Shown here: piece after piece, positions 1-7,964 of the stretch | Layout: the number at the start of each line of letters is the position of its first letter | Numbering within the stretch: position 1 is the first letter of the stretch | NCBI RefSeq assembly: GCF_009690905.1 | Contig: NZ_VOSW01000019.1 | Span: forward strand, 1-38,790 | Direction of reading: 5' to 3' | Source: Paraburkholderia madseniana | Lineage (GTDB): Bacteria; Pseudomonadota; Gammaproteobacteria; Burkholderiales; Burkholderiaceae | DNA: 38,790 bases | The notes under the pieces: model-generated | The model's database searches: none | What the model saw: the letters and a program-made list of their open reading frames with translations, nothing else | Told to the model about the DNA's origin: nothing | Position numbers and translations under genes: made by a program

Positions 1-125
1 TTTCATCAATGCACAGTCTTCCTGATGCCTGCCCAAGGCCTGCGCCGGCCGTGACAACTCCGGATCATAAATGCGGCTGGCGTCGCGCCAAGGCAGAGGT
101 CTGCATAATTCCGTAGCGCGGATAA

Positions 126-371
126 GAACGGGACATCCGGCCATTTACGACCGGAAGAAAGGCGTGGTTGTTCAGTGACACCGTCGCCGGGGCGAAGGCG
201 AGCGCCATCATCTATAGCCTGATGCTCACGTGCCGCGCGTGCAACGTCGAACCGTATACCTATCTGCTTCGCGTGCTGACCGAACTACCGCAGCGTGCAG
301 CGGATGCCGATATCAGCGATCTGTTGCCGTTCAACGTTGCCAAGCCGCGCGACGTATTAGTTCCTGCATGA
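126..371 (+). pseudogene. IS66 transposase (TnpC) C-terminal fragment
   Basis: Reading upstream from the stop at 369-371, the frame is open back to a TAA at 123-125 and encodes about 81 residues. The segment RPFTTGRKAWLFSDTVAGAK, continuing through a run ending LTELPQRAADADISDLLPFN, is the hallmark C-terminus of IS66 transposases (the end of the DDE domain plus the IS66 C-terminal extension). A TTG at 168 can be read as a start, but the homology begins upstream of it, so this is a decayed fragment of a roughly 500-residue enzyme and not a small gene. It lacks the catalytic DDE core and cannot transpose. Confidence 0.8.
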
Positions 372-420
372 TCTAGCCCTACGCGCCGGCTCATTGTGGT
401 GTGCGTTAATTCGCGCTTAC
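126..420 (+). mobile_element. IS66-family insertion sequence, right-end remnant
   Basis: The stretch contains the C-terminal end of an IS66 transposase (stop at 369-371) followed by about 50 bases ending in GCGCTTAC at 413-420. The reverse complement of that end begins GTAAGCGC, which is how IS66-family terminal repeats begin, so I place the right end of the element at 420. The left part of the element is absent: the window begins inside it or a deletion removed it. The junction at 420/421 falls inside a neighbouring acyltransferase reading frame, so the insertion (or a later deletion) removed that gene's start. Positions 1-125 show nothing I can identify. Confidence 0.7.
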
Positions 421-915
421 GCTAAAAACTGCATCATCATCGGCATGCAAAACATATCGATCGGCGACAACGTGCGTATCGATGGCCCGACCGTAATGTC
501 TGCCTCAAGCGGCTATATTAAGATCGGCTCACACGTTCACATCGGTGGCATGGCGTTTCTCGCGGGTGGCGGCGGTATCGAGCTGGGTGATTTCTCTGGT
601 TTGTCGCAAGGCGTGCGCATCTACAGCACTTCGGACGATTACTCTGGCGCGGCCCTGACGAATCCGACCGTTCCCAAGGATTTTCTGAACGTCAAGATCG
701 CACCGGTAAACCTTGGGCGCCACGTCATTGTTGGATCGGGAAGCGTCATCCTGCCTGGATGCTCTATTGGCGAAGGAGCGTCGATCGGGGCACTGTCGCT
801 GGTTACCAAGAGTCTCGGCTCCTGGGGCGTTTACTTCGGGACTCCCGCCAGACGGCTTCGCGCGCGATCAAGACAACTGCTCAAACTCGAAGAAGAGCTC
901 ATGAAAAAGCCCTAG
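394..915 (+). pseudogene. Hexapeptide-repeat acyltransferase, 5' end removed by IS66
   Basis: The frame encodes a left-handed beta-helix acyltransferase of the kind that O-acetylates polysaccharide or O-antigen sugars. Hexapeptide repeats occupy most of residues 18-145 (ISIGDNV, IKIGSHVHIG, IELGDF, VIVGSGSVILPG, SIGEGASIGA). Residues 76-95 hold the YSTSDDYSG...NPTVPK segment typical of this group, and YFGTPARRLRARS is the usual end. The first nine codons (394-420) are read from the IS66 terminal repeat. Native homology starts around 421, so roughly 25-40 N-terminal residues of the family are missing. A truncated product could still start at ATG 445. It may be inactive, because the N-terminal helix helps form the trimer. 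The native substrate is unknown. Confidence 0.7.
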
Positions 916-1193
916 CGGCGCTGTTGCGCTCCAAAAGTCCAATCATGGCGAGCGTCGGTAGAGGCTTACCAAACGGAACGCGTGAGCGAAACGGACTCTC
1001 ATCGTTCACATTCCTTGCGGCTCACGGACTGATAACGATGCGCCTCGGGCCGATCCTATAGAGCCGCGTGGCTCCGCAACCGGTAGAGATCATCAATGCA
1101 CCGCGCATATTCTCCGCCTCGCGGCGCCACATCGATTGCGCAAACCGCGTAATTTGTCATACCTTACCGCAGTCACAGACTCAAAGGACCGGT

Positions 1194-1676
1194 ATGCCAG
1201 CGCAATGTACATTTGCACTCAACGGACAGAAGCTCTCGACGCTCCTATGTAGCGGATTCGGGGGAGTAGCAGCATTCTCGGGCAACAAGGATCACGTCGA
1301 TAACCCCGCTGACACGGCAGTCGTCGGTGCCGGCCCTATCCCCAAGGGGCGCTATTACATTATCAAACGGGAGCCAGGCGGCCGACTTGGGCGTTTGCGC
1401 GACCTCGCATTGGATATGTGGTCAAACAGCAATCGGTCATCCTGGTTTGCGCTCTACAGCGCTGATGGCAAGATCGATGACTGGACGTTCGTAAACGGCG
1501 TGAGGCGCGGCAATTTCCGGCTGCATCCGAATGGGCGCTGGGGTATCAGCGATGGCTGCATCACGCTCACGTCGCAAGCGCAGTTCGATCGGCTGAGCAC
1601 GTACCTGCTATCGCAACCGGCTACAGTCATCCCTGGCACTGACATTCCCTACTACGGTACGGTGGACGTGCGATGA
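1194..1676 (+). CDS. DUF2778 / Tlde1-like L,D-transpeptidase-fold protein (putative antibacterial toxin)
   Basis: A 160-residue protein. I chose ATG 1194 because AAAGGA lies about 7 bases upstream; the frame extends back to 1068 without a ribosome site. The C-terminal half matches the DUF2778 domain: a PIPKGRYYI segment near residue 48-56, F108-RLHPNG, and the ending GISDGCITL with candidate catalytic H111 and C122. In Salmonella Tlde1, a DUF2778 protein, the His/Cys pair cuts and modifies peptidoglycan stem peptides after type VI delivery to the periplasm. No signal peptide is visible, consistent with delivery by a secretion machine. The stop codon overlaps the start of a small two-helix membrane protein, as expected for an effector/immunity pair. 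No type VI genes lie in the window, so the delivery route is inference. Confidence 0.7.
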   Translation: MPAQCTFALNGQKLSTLLCSGFGGVAAFSGNKDHVDNPADTAVVGAGPIPKGRYYIIKREPGGRLGRLRDLALDMWSNSNRSSWFALYSADGKIDDWTFVNGVRRGNFRLHPNGRWGISDGCITLTSQAQFDRLSTYLLSQPATVIPGTDIPYYGTVDVR

Positions 1677-1951
1677 GAGTGCTTCTGCGTACCGGCCTTG
1701 CCGTCCTGCTTACGCCGCTCGTATTCTTCGGGCTTTCGCGTATCGACCCGCTTGCGCGTTGGGTGGGTAGTGATGCCGTGTGGACTGCGCTGACGCCGGT
1801 GTTCCATCTATTTGGCGTCATCGGTTCTGAGGGCGAAGAAAACGTGTTGCTCGGCGCGCTGCTCCTCATGAGCTTCGTTGTGGCGACAATCGTTGTCTGG
1901 TTAGCGTCAGTGCTGATTAGACGTCAAAGAGAGCAACAGGCGGAGCGATAA
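1673..1951 (+). CDS. Small two-helix inner-membrane protein, candidate immunity protein
   Basis: A 92-residue protein whose ATG (1673) overlaps the upstream TGA (ATGA), so the two genes are translationally coupled. Hydrophobic helices are at about residues 4-21 and 58-82. The N-terminus (MRVLLRTG) and the C-terminal tail (RRQREQQAER) are basic. The positive-inside rule therefore puts both ends in the cytoplasm and the roughly 36-residue loop (DPLARW...SEGEENV) in the periplasm. That is where a DUF2778 peptidoglycan enzyme would act, so an immunity role for the upstream protein is a reasonable inference. I do not recognise a named family; known Tldi1 immunity proteins are periplasmic, so this would be a different type. 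Confidence 0.6.
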   Translation: MRVLLRTGLAVLLTPLVFFGLSRIDPLARWVGSDAVWTALTPVFHLFGVIGSEGEENVLLGALLLMSFVVATIVVWLASVLIRRQREQQAER

Positions 1952-2327
1952 CTGGTTGCGCGCCCAATGCAGTGCCTTCCTTATACTTGCCATTCACAAA
2001 AATAGCCGAGGAGAAGCTGGGGTCGTCGGCGATCAAGGACTAGCCGCAGTTGTATTCTCGGGATAGAAACATGACAGGCCAGCACAAATCGTGCGGACCT
2101 AGCCGATGGAAGGCGCCACCGCGACCGACGTTCGTCGGCCATGGAGTCGTTCGGCAAGAGGGCGCGAATGTCCTCTTGGACGGCGAGAAGGGTCGTTGAT
2201 CGATGATTGATTCTTTGGGTACGGCAGAGCGAATAGTCTTTCGCAGATTGGTCGGCGGCCCTCCCATCTTCGAACTGCTTCATCGACGAGCGCAACTGTG
2301 AGGCATGGTTGCGTGGTCTATGAGGCT
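1952..2327. other. Intergenic region, nothing recognised
   Basis: This lies between the convergent small membrane gene and the Ntn-hydrolase-like gene. Overlapping minus-strand open frames run across 1981-2295, but they are rich in Arg and Ser, have no convincing ribosome site and match no family I know. They may be decayed coding sequence; I do not call them genes. Confidence 0.4.
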
Positions 2328-3365
2328 TCAGTTCGATAGTTGCTGTTCATCAGCATCCTCGTCACCTAGTCCGAAATCGATGTAGTCATCTCGTATCTTG
2401 CCGAATATCGCCAAGCCCAACAGTCCCATCACACTTGGAATTTTCTTTCCACCTCGATACCGGAACATTCGGCGGCGGATTGATTTTTTCCATCGCCTCT
2501 CGATCACAGATTTAAAAAAAAGGCTGTGCTGAGGAAGATGTCCATCCGCCACCAAATTTAGATCGACCTTGAATTCGCTTGGTCCGAGATAGGATCCGCT
2601 TGCGAAAGCGATGCGTGGAAAAAATGCAGTCAGATCATCATCGAGTCCATCGAACAAGTTGGTATCAAGCATCCCGACTTCCGGAAGAACGACCGCTACG
2701 GAGCGTGCCCCGACCAATTGATGGCGCGACGATGCTGCCTGGATAATTCGTGAACACATCCGTGAGGTGTTGAACGCATCGGCACCCGCACTTACCGCGT
2801 TTGATATCCACTGCCGCTCCTCGAGCCGCACAACCGTGTCCATGCCGCCAATTATGACTTCTGGTCGATCTGCCATCAGTAGAAAGAACTTGAAGTCCCC
2901 AACATCAAGGTCCCACTGGAGTTCTTGTTCAAAATTCCAAGGTGGCGCTGTTCTAAATGTTGACAGCACCGCAATAAATGGGATCGGCACACTTTCGTGT
3001 CTTCCACATATATGTATCTCGACAAATGGCTTTCCATTTGGTCCAGCCAAGGATCGTCCTCTCAGCCGCCGGCTTAAATCGGTTGCCAGTTTCTTTACCA
3101 ACGGACCGAAATCCAATGTTTCTCGTGATGCTTCCGAAACGGAGTCTGAGATCAAGTCATACAGACGAATGGTGCGACCACCGGTTTGCCACTGCGCTAC
3201 TCCCGTGTAAGTTATATCACCTACAAGGCCGCCGGAACGGAAAACAATGTGCTTGTTAAAGTTTTCGTCGATAGGCAGAAATTTCGATCCTGATTTGGTG
3301 CAAATCCTCGTGTCCGAGGTCGCTAACGCAAATCCTTTTCCCGCTACCGTTATCAGTAATGTCAT
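2328..3365 (-). CDS. Proteasome-fold (Ntn-hydrolase-like) protein
   Basis: A 345-residue protein. If Met1 is removed, the N-terminus is Thr. Counting that Thr as 1, the Asp of ALATSDTR falls at position 17 and Gly-Gly-Leu-Val-Gly-Asp covers 44-49. In archaeal proteasome beta subunits these positions are Thr1, Asp17 and the AGLVGD loop containing Gly47. A Lys at 37 (FNKHIVF) could stand in for proteasomal Lys33 after a short insertion. The middle contains further strand-rich segments, including VGARSVAVVL near 217-226. About 110 extra C-terminal residues follow, ending in an acidic tail. It is therefore a candidate N-terminal-nucleophile protease or amidohydrolase; the substrate is unknown. 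It lies downstream of a membrane protein on the same strand, but a terminator-like hairpin lies between them. TTGACA-like bases occur right upstream of the start. Confidence 0.6.
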   Translation of the reverse strand: MTLLITVAGKGFALATSDTRICTKSGSKFLPIDENFNKHIVFRSGGLVGDITYTGVAQWQTGGRTIRLYDLISDSVSEASRETLDFGPLVKKLATDLSRRLRGRSLAGPNGKPFVEIHICGRHESVPIPFIAVLSTFRTAPPWNFEQELQWDLDVGDFKFFLLMADRPEVIIGGMDTVVRLEERQWISNAVSAGADAFNTSRMCSRIIQAASSRHQLVGARSVAVVLPEVGMLDTNLFDGLDDDLTAFFPRIAFASGSYLGPSEFKVDLNLVADGHLPQHSLFFKSVIERRWKKSIRRRMFRYRGGKKIPSVMGLLGLAIFGKIRDDYIDFGLGDEDADEQQLSN

Positions 3366-3457
3366 ATTTTGTTGTTTGTCAACACCACTACAAGGCCGGT
3401 CGGCCCTCCATGTTTGCCCAGTTTCTCAGGCAGTACGTTCCCCTGTTCCCCGCAGGA

Positions 3458-3486
3458 AGCGCGCCAAACATATCGGCGCGCTTTTT
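3458..3486 (+). terminator. Stem-loop with T-run between two minus-strand genes
   Basis: AGCGCGCC (3458-3465) and GGCGCGCT (3475-3482) form a perfect 8-bp stem with a 9-base loop, followed by TTTTT on the plus strand and preceded by AA on the same strand. On the minus strand the stem is followed by TTCC only, so termination there would be weaker. It separates the membrane protein gene ending at 3527 from the Ntn-like gene starting at 3365, so those two are probably not one tight transcript. Confidence 0.6.
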
Positions 3487-3526
3487 CTCCGCAGCTTGTG
3501 GCTGATGCTCTAACCGTCTTTGCCGT

Positions 3527-4180
3527 TCAGGGGACCGCGCGCAAGGTCAGCGGCTTGAAAATGTCAGGATATTCGGACGCTTGCGATACCCCGACGGGCA
3601 TGACAAATCGATAGGCGATCGTGCCAACGCGGTCGGTTTCGCTCGCCTCGCGCGAGGCGAGCAGCGTCTTGACCAGCAGGCACGAACCGCCGATGAACGA
3701 AATCGACGCAATCGCTAATACGATGTAGGTAACACCGCGAACCAAGATTCGATTCAAAAATGGCGCATCTGAATGCTGAATCGATGCACGGTCAAGAGCG
3801 AAATCGTGAATGAAGTTAAATTGCCCCTCGGCCTCGATTCCGCTAATTTGCCACCGCCAGACCATATTAAGGAAGGCACAACTCAGTCCCGCGATGTACA
3901 AGCCAGTGACCCAGCTCAAAGTGCCGAAGTACTCCGCTGGAATCACGTTGGCGGCTATCGTCGAAGCCGTTGCCGCTAGGCCTGCACCATTAAGAATAAC
4001 AAGGTGCTTTGTGACTTCCCGAGCCCACTCTACAGTTTCGCGAAACGATGTCTCCGCGCCTTGCCTAAGCAACCACATCCATTGTTCTCGTTGTACATCG
4101 GGCATATCGGAAGCATAACCCTCGCATTCGTCGCTCACACAATCTCCCGGTCGATAAGGTTCAAGATTCTGCCAGAACAT
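3527..4180 (-). CDS. Membrane protein with three predicted helices, unknown function
   Basis: From ATG 4180 the product is 217 residues; the frame is open back to 4423 but that part looks non-coding. Another possible start is the ATG at 4105. A soluble N-terminal ~55 residues (Trp- and acid-rich, including REQWMWLLRQGAETSFRETVEWA) leads into hydrophobic helices at about 58-80, 85-110 and 147-172. A cytoplasmic or periplasmic linker of about 35 residues lies between helices 2 and 3, and a ~45-residue tail follows. The layout (short amphipathic segment, then a few helices) recalls small membrane proteins of defence islands, but I recognise no family. Its neighbour downstream on the same strand is the proteasome-fold protein, separated by 161 bases and a hairpin. 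Confidence 0.55.
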   Translation of the reverse strand: MFWQNLEPYRPGDCVSDECEGYASDMPDVQREQWMWLLRQGAETSFRETVEWAREVTKHLVILNGAGLAATASTIAANVIPAEYFGTLSWVTGLYIAGLSCAFLNMVWRWQISGIEAEGQFNFIHDFALDRASIQHSDAPFLNRILVRGVTYIVLAIASISFIGGSCLLVKTLLASREASETDRVGTIAYRFVMPVGVSQASEYPDIFKPLTLRAVP

Positions 4181-4667
4181 TTTGATGCCCGCGTAACGTT
4201 TGACCTTCCAACACGTCGCAGTCGCGCAAGTCTTACGACGCTGAGATTGCGCTGGCAGGATTTCAACGTGTGGCCTTCGGGTTATGAGGCAGACGAGCCA
4301 CCAGAATGCGCCATTCCGCTGCGCAGTACCGACGCTAGTTACTACAGCGCTGCATGCGAATGTCCGATACTGGCGAGACAGCGGACCAGCGACGATGCTG
4401 ACTGAGTGACTCAAACGGGTCATCAGAGCCGATCGTCGTCCGGCTGGGTCGGCCAGATGTGGACGCTTGTGATACGCTGAACGATGCCTCCTTCACGCTG
4501 ATTGCGTGCACTTCGTCTGCGATGCGGCAGCTGCTGACGACCCAGAACCGACGGCGAAAGCGCTAAGGGGTCAACGGCCCGAGGGCCAGCCGTCGTGCTT
4601 GTGCCGTGCTCAATCGTTCCGGACACGCCAGCGGTGCCATAGTCACCAAGGACAAAGGACAAGAACC

Positions 4668-5867
4668 ATGGCAGAGAATGCAGAGCTGGCGCCGGCAGTG
4701 GCAGCCCTGACTGGCGTGCTCGGCGTGCGTAACCTCGGCGACCCGCTGCGGTTCGAAGATGTCGAACCGATCACCGGTTTCGTGGCAGAACCGGCCAAAG
4801 GCGGGCAGCATGTCAAGGTCTGGACGCGGCTTGCTCTGAGTTCGGACGAGCCGTTCTTCCACCGGCTGGTCGAGAGCTTTGACGGCGTTATCAGGCATAT
4901 GGCGCAAAAGTCCGGTGCGGCCGTAAATTTGCGACGGGTGGACACGGTCCTGCTGATCATCAAGCCTGACAACACCGCCGAGCTGTGGTTGGACACGGCA
5001 GCCGTGTCACTGCAATGCACAATCAAGCGTGCCGTTACGGCGCGATCTGTGATTTTTGAAAACGATATCGCCGACGTGACCGGTATGGGCTTCCCGTGCG
5101 TCACCATTGGCGAGCAGGACAAGGTCCTGTGCCTGTTTCGGGAAGGCTGGAGCTTTGGGCTTGCCTTCGATTTCAATCCCGAAGGAAAGCTTGACCAGCG
5201 ATGGTTCTCGACCGCGCTCGGCACCCTGCACAGGACGCTCCGCTACCGTCACCTCTACCAGGCGGTCAACGATCCAGCGATCTTCGATCCACTGCTGACG
5301 GCGGGATGGTTCCCGTTCGTCGAGATCATCACCACTGAGTTCCACGACCTCGCGCGCCACATCGAGGTCGGGGGCGACATCGCCAAGATCGAGGCGAAGA
5401 TCGTCGATGCGTTCGACGCCGCCCGGATGGGCCATCTTGTAGAGCGCTGGGTCGCGAAGCCGCATTTCGCGGCCAAGGCGGTGCTACTGAGGGAAGCGGT
5501 CGAGTCGTTCACGGCGCAGAAACCTGCCTCGGCCATCAAGATCATCCTGACCGAGATCGAGGGCGTGCTGAACGATGCCTACAAGGCAGCACATGGCGGC
5601 CAAGGCGCGAAGATAAAAGACCTGCTGGCCTTCGCCCAGTCCTCTGCCGAACAGCGCGCGGGCGGGCCGGACACGCTGTTCTTCCCCGCCGCTTTTGGCC
5701 GCTACCTCGCAGGCCACACCTTCGCGAACTTCGACCCCGTGGCCCAGACCGGCACGGCGGGCTCACGTCATGCCGTCGGCCACGGGGCGGCAGCACAAGA
5801 CAGCTATACGATGACGCGCGCTCTGCAGGCGATTCTTACGCTTGACCAACTCGCCTTCTACACCTAG
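4668..5867 (+). CDS. HEPN-domain protein, probable ribonuclease-type effector
   Basis: ATG 4668 has AAAGGA about 8 bases upstream and gives 399 residues; the open frame back to 4506 lacks such a site. The C-terminal ~80 residues look like a HEPN helical domain: R367-x4-H372 in the segment SRHAVGHG, followed by a helix ending ALQAILTLDQLAFY. R-x4-6-H is the metal-independent RNase signature of HEPN toxins and of many abortive-infection and Cas accessory proteins. The first ~220 residues are mixed alpha/beta and unrecognised (a sensing or binding region by inference). A second unknown gene follows on the same strand 183 bases later. What remains uncertain is whether the motif is catalytic or structural, since some HEPN domains are inactive. 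Confidence 0.6.
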   Translation: MAENAELAPAVAALTGVLGVRNLGDPLRFEDVEPITGFVAEPAKGGQHVKVWTRLALSSDEPFFHRLVESFDGVIRHMAQKSGAAVNLRRVDTVLLIIKPDNTAELWLDTAAVSLQCTIKRAVTARSVIFENDIADVTGMGFPCVTIGEQDKVLCLFREGWSFGLAFDFNPEGKLDQRWFSTALGTLHRTLRYRHLYQAVNDPAIFDPLLTAGWFPFVEIITTEFHDLARHIEVGGDIAKIEAKIVDAFDAARMGHLVERWVAKPHFAAKAVLLREAVESFTAQKPASAIKIILTEIEGVLNDAYKAAHGGQGAKIKDLLAFAQSSAEQRAGGPDTLFFPAAFGRYLAGHTFANFDPVAQTGTAGSRHAVGHGAAAQDSYTMTRALQAILTLDQLAFYT

Positions 5868-6049
5868 GTCGTGCCCACGAGGAAGACACGAGGAGAAGGC
5901 ATACGGAGCATGTCAGGCTCGGGAATTCAGCACATGAGCCAGCTCAAACCTGGACACGGTGCTGAGGAATTCATGCGCAATAATCGTCGTGGGGAACAGC
6001 GCTCTGAGAGCGCCTTGACGAGACGCCAGTCCTCGTGTGTACTCGGGCC

Positions 6050-7147
6050 ATGGCTGGCATCCATACACTTAACGCGCGCGGCAACGTAATGCTCCCGGCT
6101 CTCCGGGAGCATTACGCCTGGACCGATTCGCGCGCCTTCCATGAAATTCAGCGCTTCCACGGTGACCTCCTCGATGTCCTTCGCGCGAAGGGCATCGACT
6201 ACTCGTCGTTGCGAACCGCGCTGACACCGCAACCGATGAAGCATGAAGCAGCGTTTCTCTTCGACGAGCAACGCTGCGAGAACACCTTCGTTCCGGGTGT
6301 GGAATGCGCCGACGCGCTATTCACGGCGCTCGATCGCAAAACGACGCACAGCATTCTTGGCGGCGAGTTGATCGACGACCGGGACGTGATCGCACGCGCA
6401 CTGCTTCGTCGCTCAGCGAACATCGCCAAGGATCTGGACTTCAAACATCCATGCTTCTGCTACGTCCTCTATGTCAACAACCTTTCCAAAGGCAACGTCG
6501 CCTCCATCGACAGCAAGCTACGAGCGCACAAGGCCTATCTTGGCTACGTCCCTTGCACCCACGCAAGCCTCGCTAAGACTTTCGTGTCGATGCACCTCGT
6601 GAACCTGGTGATCAAACAGGGTGATACCGTCATCCTCGGGCATGAGGATGACCGACCGAACACCGAGAACCACAACTTGCATCTCCATGACTACACAGCC
6701 CTCGGCCTCCGGCAGAAGAGCCTTCAGTCGATGTACTTCGACGTCTTTCTGTCCTACAAGCCCGAGTGGATGATGCTAGAGGAGTCGGACGACGATCTTG
6801 AAATCGCATTGCGGGCGATGTCTGAGGAGGTCGCCCCGCTGACTGAGTTCGCGGTCGTCATCGGGGACGACAAGTTCGAGAAGTATCTGAAGACCGCAAA
6901 GCTCGGGAAGCTGGAGAAGGCTGGCCTCTCCGACCTGACCAAGGCAGAGCTGGAGGCGGCGATCCGCGAGAAGCTGCGGATGACCTATCTGTACAACATG
7001 GAGTGGGTCGATGAGCCCACACACCAGCTCAGCAAGTTCAACATCCTGCTCGAATTCCCGAGGCCGAACGGACACCCGGAGCGCATGGTCGTTGCCCTCG
7101 AGTACCGACCCGTCGAACGCATGCTGCGGCTGGTGACGGTTTCGTGA
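6050..7147 (+). CDS. Unrecognised 365-residue protein downstream of the HEPN gene
   Basis: The frame is open from 6035. ATG 6050 or ATG 6089 are possible starts, and neither has a strong ribosome site. A perfect 14-bp hairpin covers 6085-6116 and would include ATG 6089 in its stem. The protein appears soluble. Residues ~115-160 are strand-rich (HPCFCYVLYVNNLS). The segment with ILGHEDDRPNTENHNLHLHDY is rich in His, Asp and Asn and could bind metal, and a charged helical segment (LEKAGLSDLTKAELEAAIREKLR region) lies near 300-320. I recognise no family and assign no function. The shared strand and position after the HEPN gene suggest a possible two-gene system, but the 182-base gap and the hairpin argue for separate control of the two genes. 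Confidence 0.55.
   Translation: MAGIHTLNARGNVMLPALREHYAWTDSRAFHEIQRFHGDLLDVLRAKGIDYSSLRTALTPQPMKHEAAFLFDEQRCENTFVPGVECADALFTALDRKTTHSILGGELIDDRDVIARALLRRSANIAKDLDFKHPCFCYVLYVNNLSKGNVASIDSKLRAHKAYLGYVPCTHASLAKTFVSMHLVNLVIKQGDTVILGHEDDRPNTENHNLHLHDYTALGLRQKSLQSMYFDVFLSYKPEWMMLEESDDDLEIALRAMSEEVAPLTEFAVVIGDDKFEKYLKTAKLGKLEKAGLSDLTKAELEAAIREKLRMTYLYNMEWVDEPTHQLSKFNILLEFPRPNGHPERMVVALEYRPVERMLRLVTVS
6085..6116. repeat. Perfect 14-bp inverted repeat with 4-base loop
   Basis: CGTAATGCTCCCGG (6085-6098) and its exact reverse complement (6103-6116) flank the loop CTCT. No T-run follows, so it is not a standard terminator. It sits at the 5' end of the unknown gene and would bury ATG 6089 in RNA secondary structure. 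Confidence 0.85.
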
Positions 7148-7964
7148 GCGGGGCCTGGCTCTGCTGCCAAATCGCATGACTCCTGGAAGACCGCTGCACT
7201 GGAAGGCGTCAGTCTGATCAGCCCCCGGTCTCCGAAAGCCGTGGAAATGCTTACCATCTCAACAGAGCAGCCGTTCGACCAAATCCATCGGAAGTCCGCC
7301 TTCAGGAGGGAGGGAGCACCAATTGTCGAGCCTTCCCTGCCGTGCCACTCATCCGGCGACCCAAACAATCGCGTATTTTTACGATAGCTATTCTGCGGCG
7401 TTCGCTGACCCAGTTTAGAAGAAGCATGTCCGATGCCGCCAGGCAGGCGCTGCTGCGTGCTGCTTTTTTGCGTTCTGGAGTTTCCATGCCTGCCATCACC
7501 ATTCCAACGACGGTCGAGAGCACTGCGACAGCCGTCGCGATTATCAGCGGGTGTGGTGCCACTAGTCGCCACATCCCCCTCTCGATTTTTCAGCCAACGG
7601 CGGCGATGTATTGCCGCTGGTTTTCGACCGTCTGCCCGGCGGTCAAAACGCGCAGAAACGAAACGTTGCTCATGGTGGTGTGGTCGTCATTGCAGTTGGA
7701 TACGTTGGCCATTTCAAATATGACCCTATATATTCGCAACGTAATGCGCAAAGGTTTAAGTTTGGTCAGGCCCGTGGCATCGGCGTTTAGCAACAACTCA
7801 GTCCCTGTAAGCAGGGTTCGCCACGTAGGTACCCAATCCCGCGTCCGCTGTAGGTCGAGCCCTGAAACGCGCAGAACCGCGCAATTCCACGTGTAGATTA
7901 CGCTTTTAAACGAAACAAATTTGATGTAAAATCCCGGTACACGAAACTCGGACTTGGAGTGCCG
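7148..7964. other. Long intergenic stretch with only weak small frames
   Basis: There is no strongly supported gene over 817 bases. The plus-strand frame at 7342-7896 has Ser/Arg/Thr-rich composition and no family features, so I treat it as non-coding. On the minus strand two consecutive short frames are more plausible: one of 40 codons ending at 7590 and one of 90 codons at 7302-7574 (listed separately). The bases just upstream of the gene at 7965 are A/T-rich (7890-7930) and likely hold its promoter. Confidence 0.4.
7302..7574 (-). CDS. Possible small single-span membrane protein
   Basis: A 90-residue frame whose ATG (7574) follows GAGAGG closely. It has one hydrophobic helix at about residues 8-29 (PLIIATAVAVLSTVVGMVMA) and then a basic cytoplasmic-type segment. 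Just upstream on the same strand, a frame of about 40 residues starting near ATG 7712 and ending at 7590 could be a coupled small peptide; the gap between its stop and this ATG is about 15 bases. No family is recognised. The layout could be a phage-derived lysis or toxin-like small gene, but this is speculation. Confidence 0.25.
   Translation of the reverse strand: MWRLVAPHPLIIATAVAVLSTVVGMVMAGMETPERKKAARSSACLAASDMLLLNWVSERRRIAIVKIRDCLGRRMSGTAGKARQLVLPPS

Noticed and set aside
1981..2295. Minus-strand open frame of about 100 codons
   Set aside because: Arg/Ser-rich, overlapping alternative frames, no ribosome site, no family pattern.
7342..7896. Plus-strand open frame of 184 codons
   Set aside because: Composition is Ser/Arg/Thr-rich and low in structured segments; no ribosome site; opposite short frames look better.
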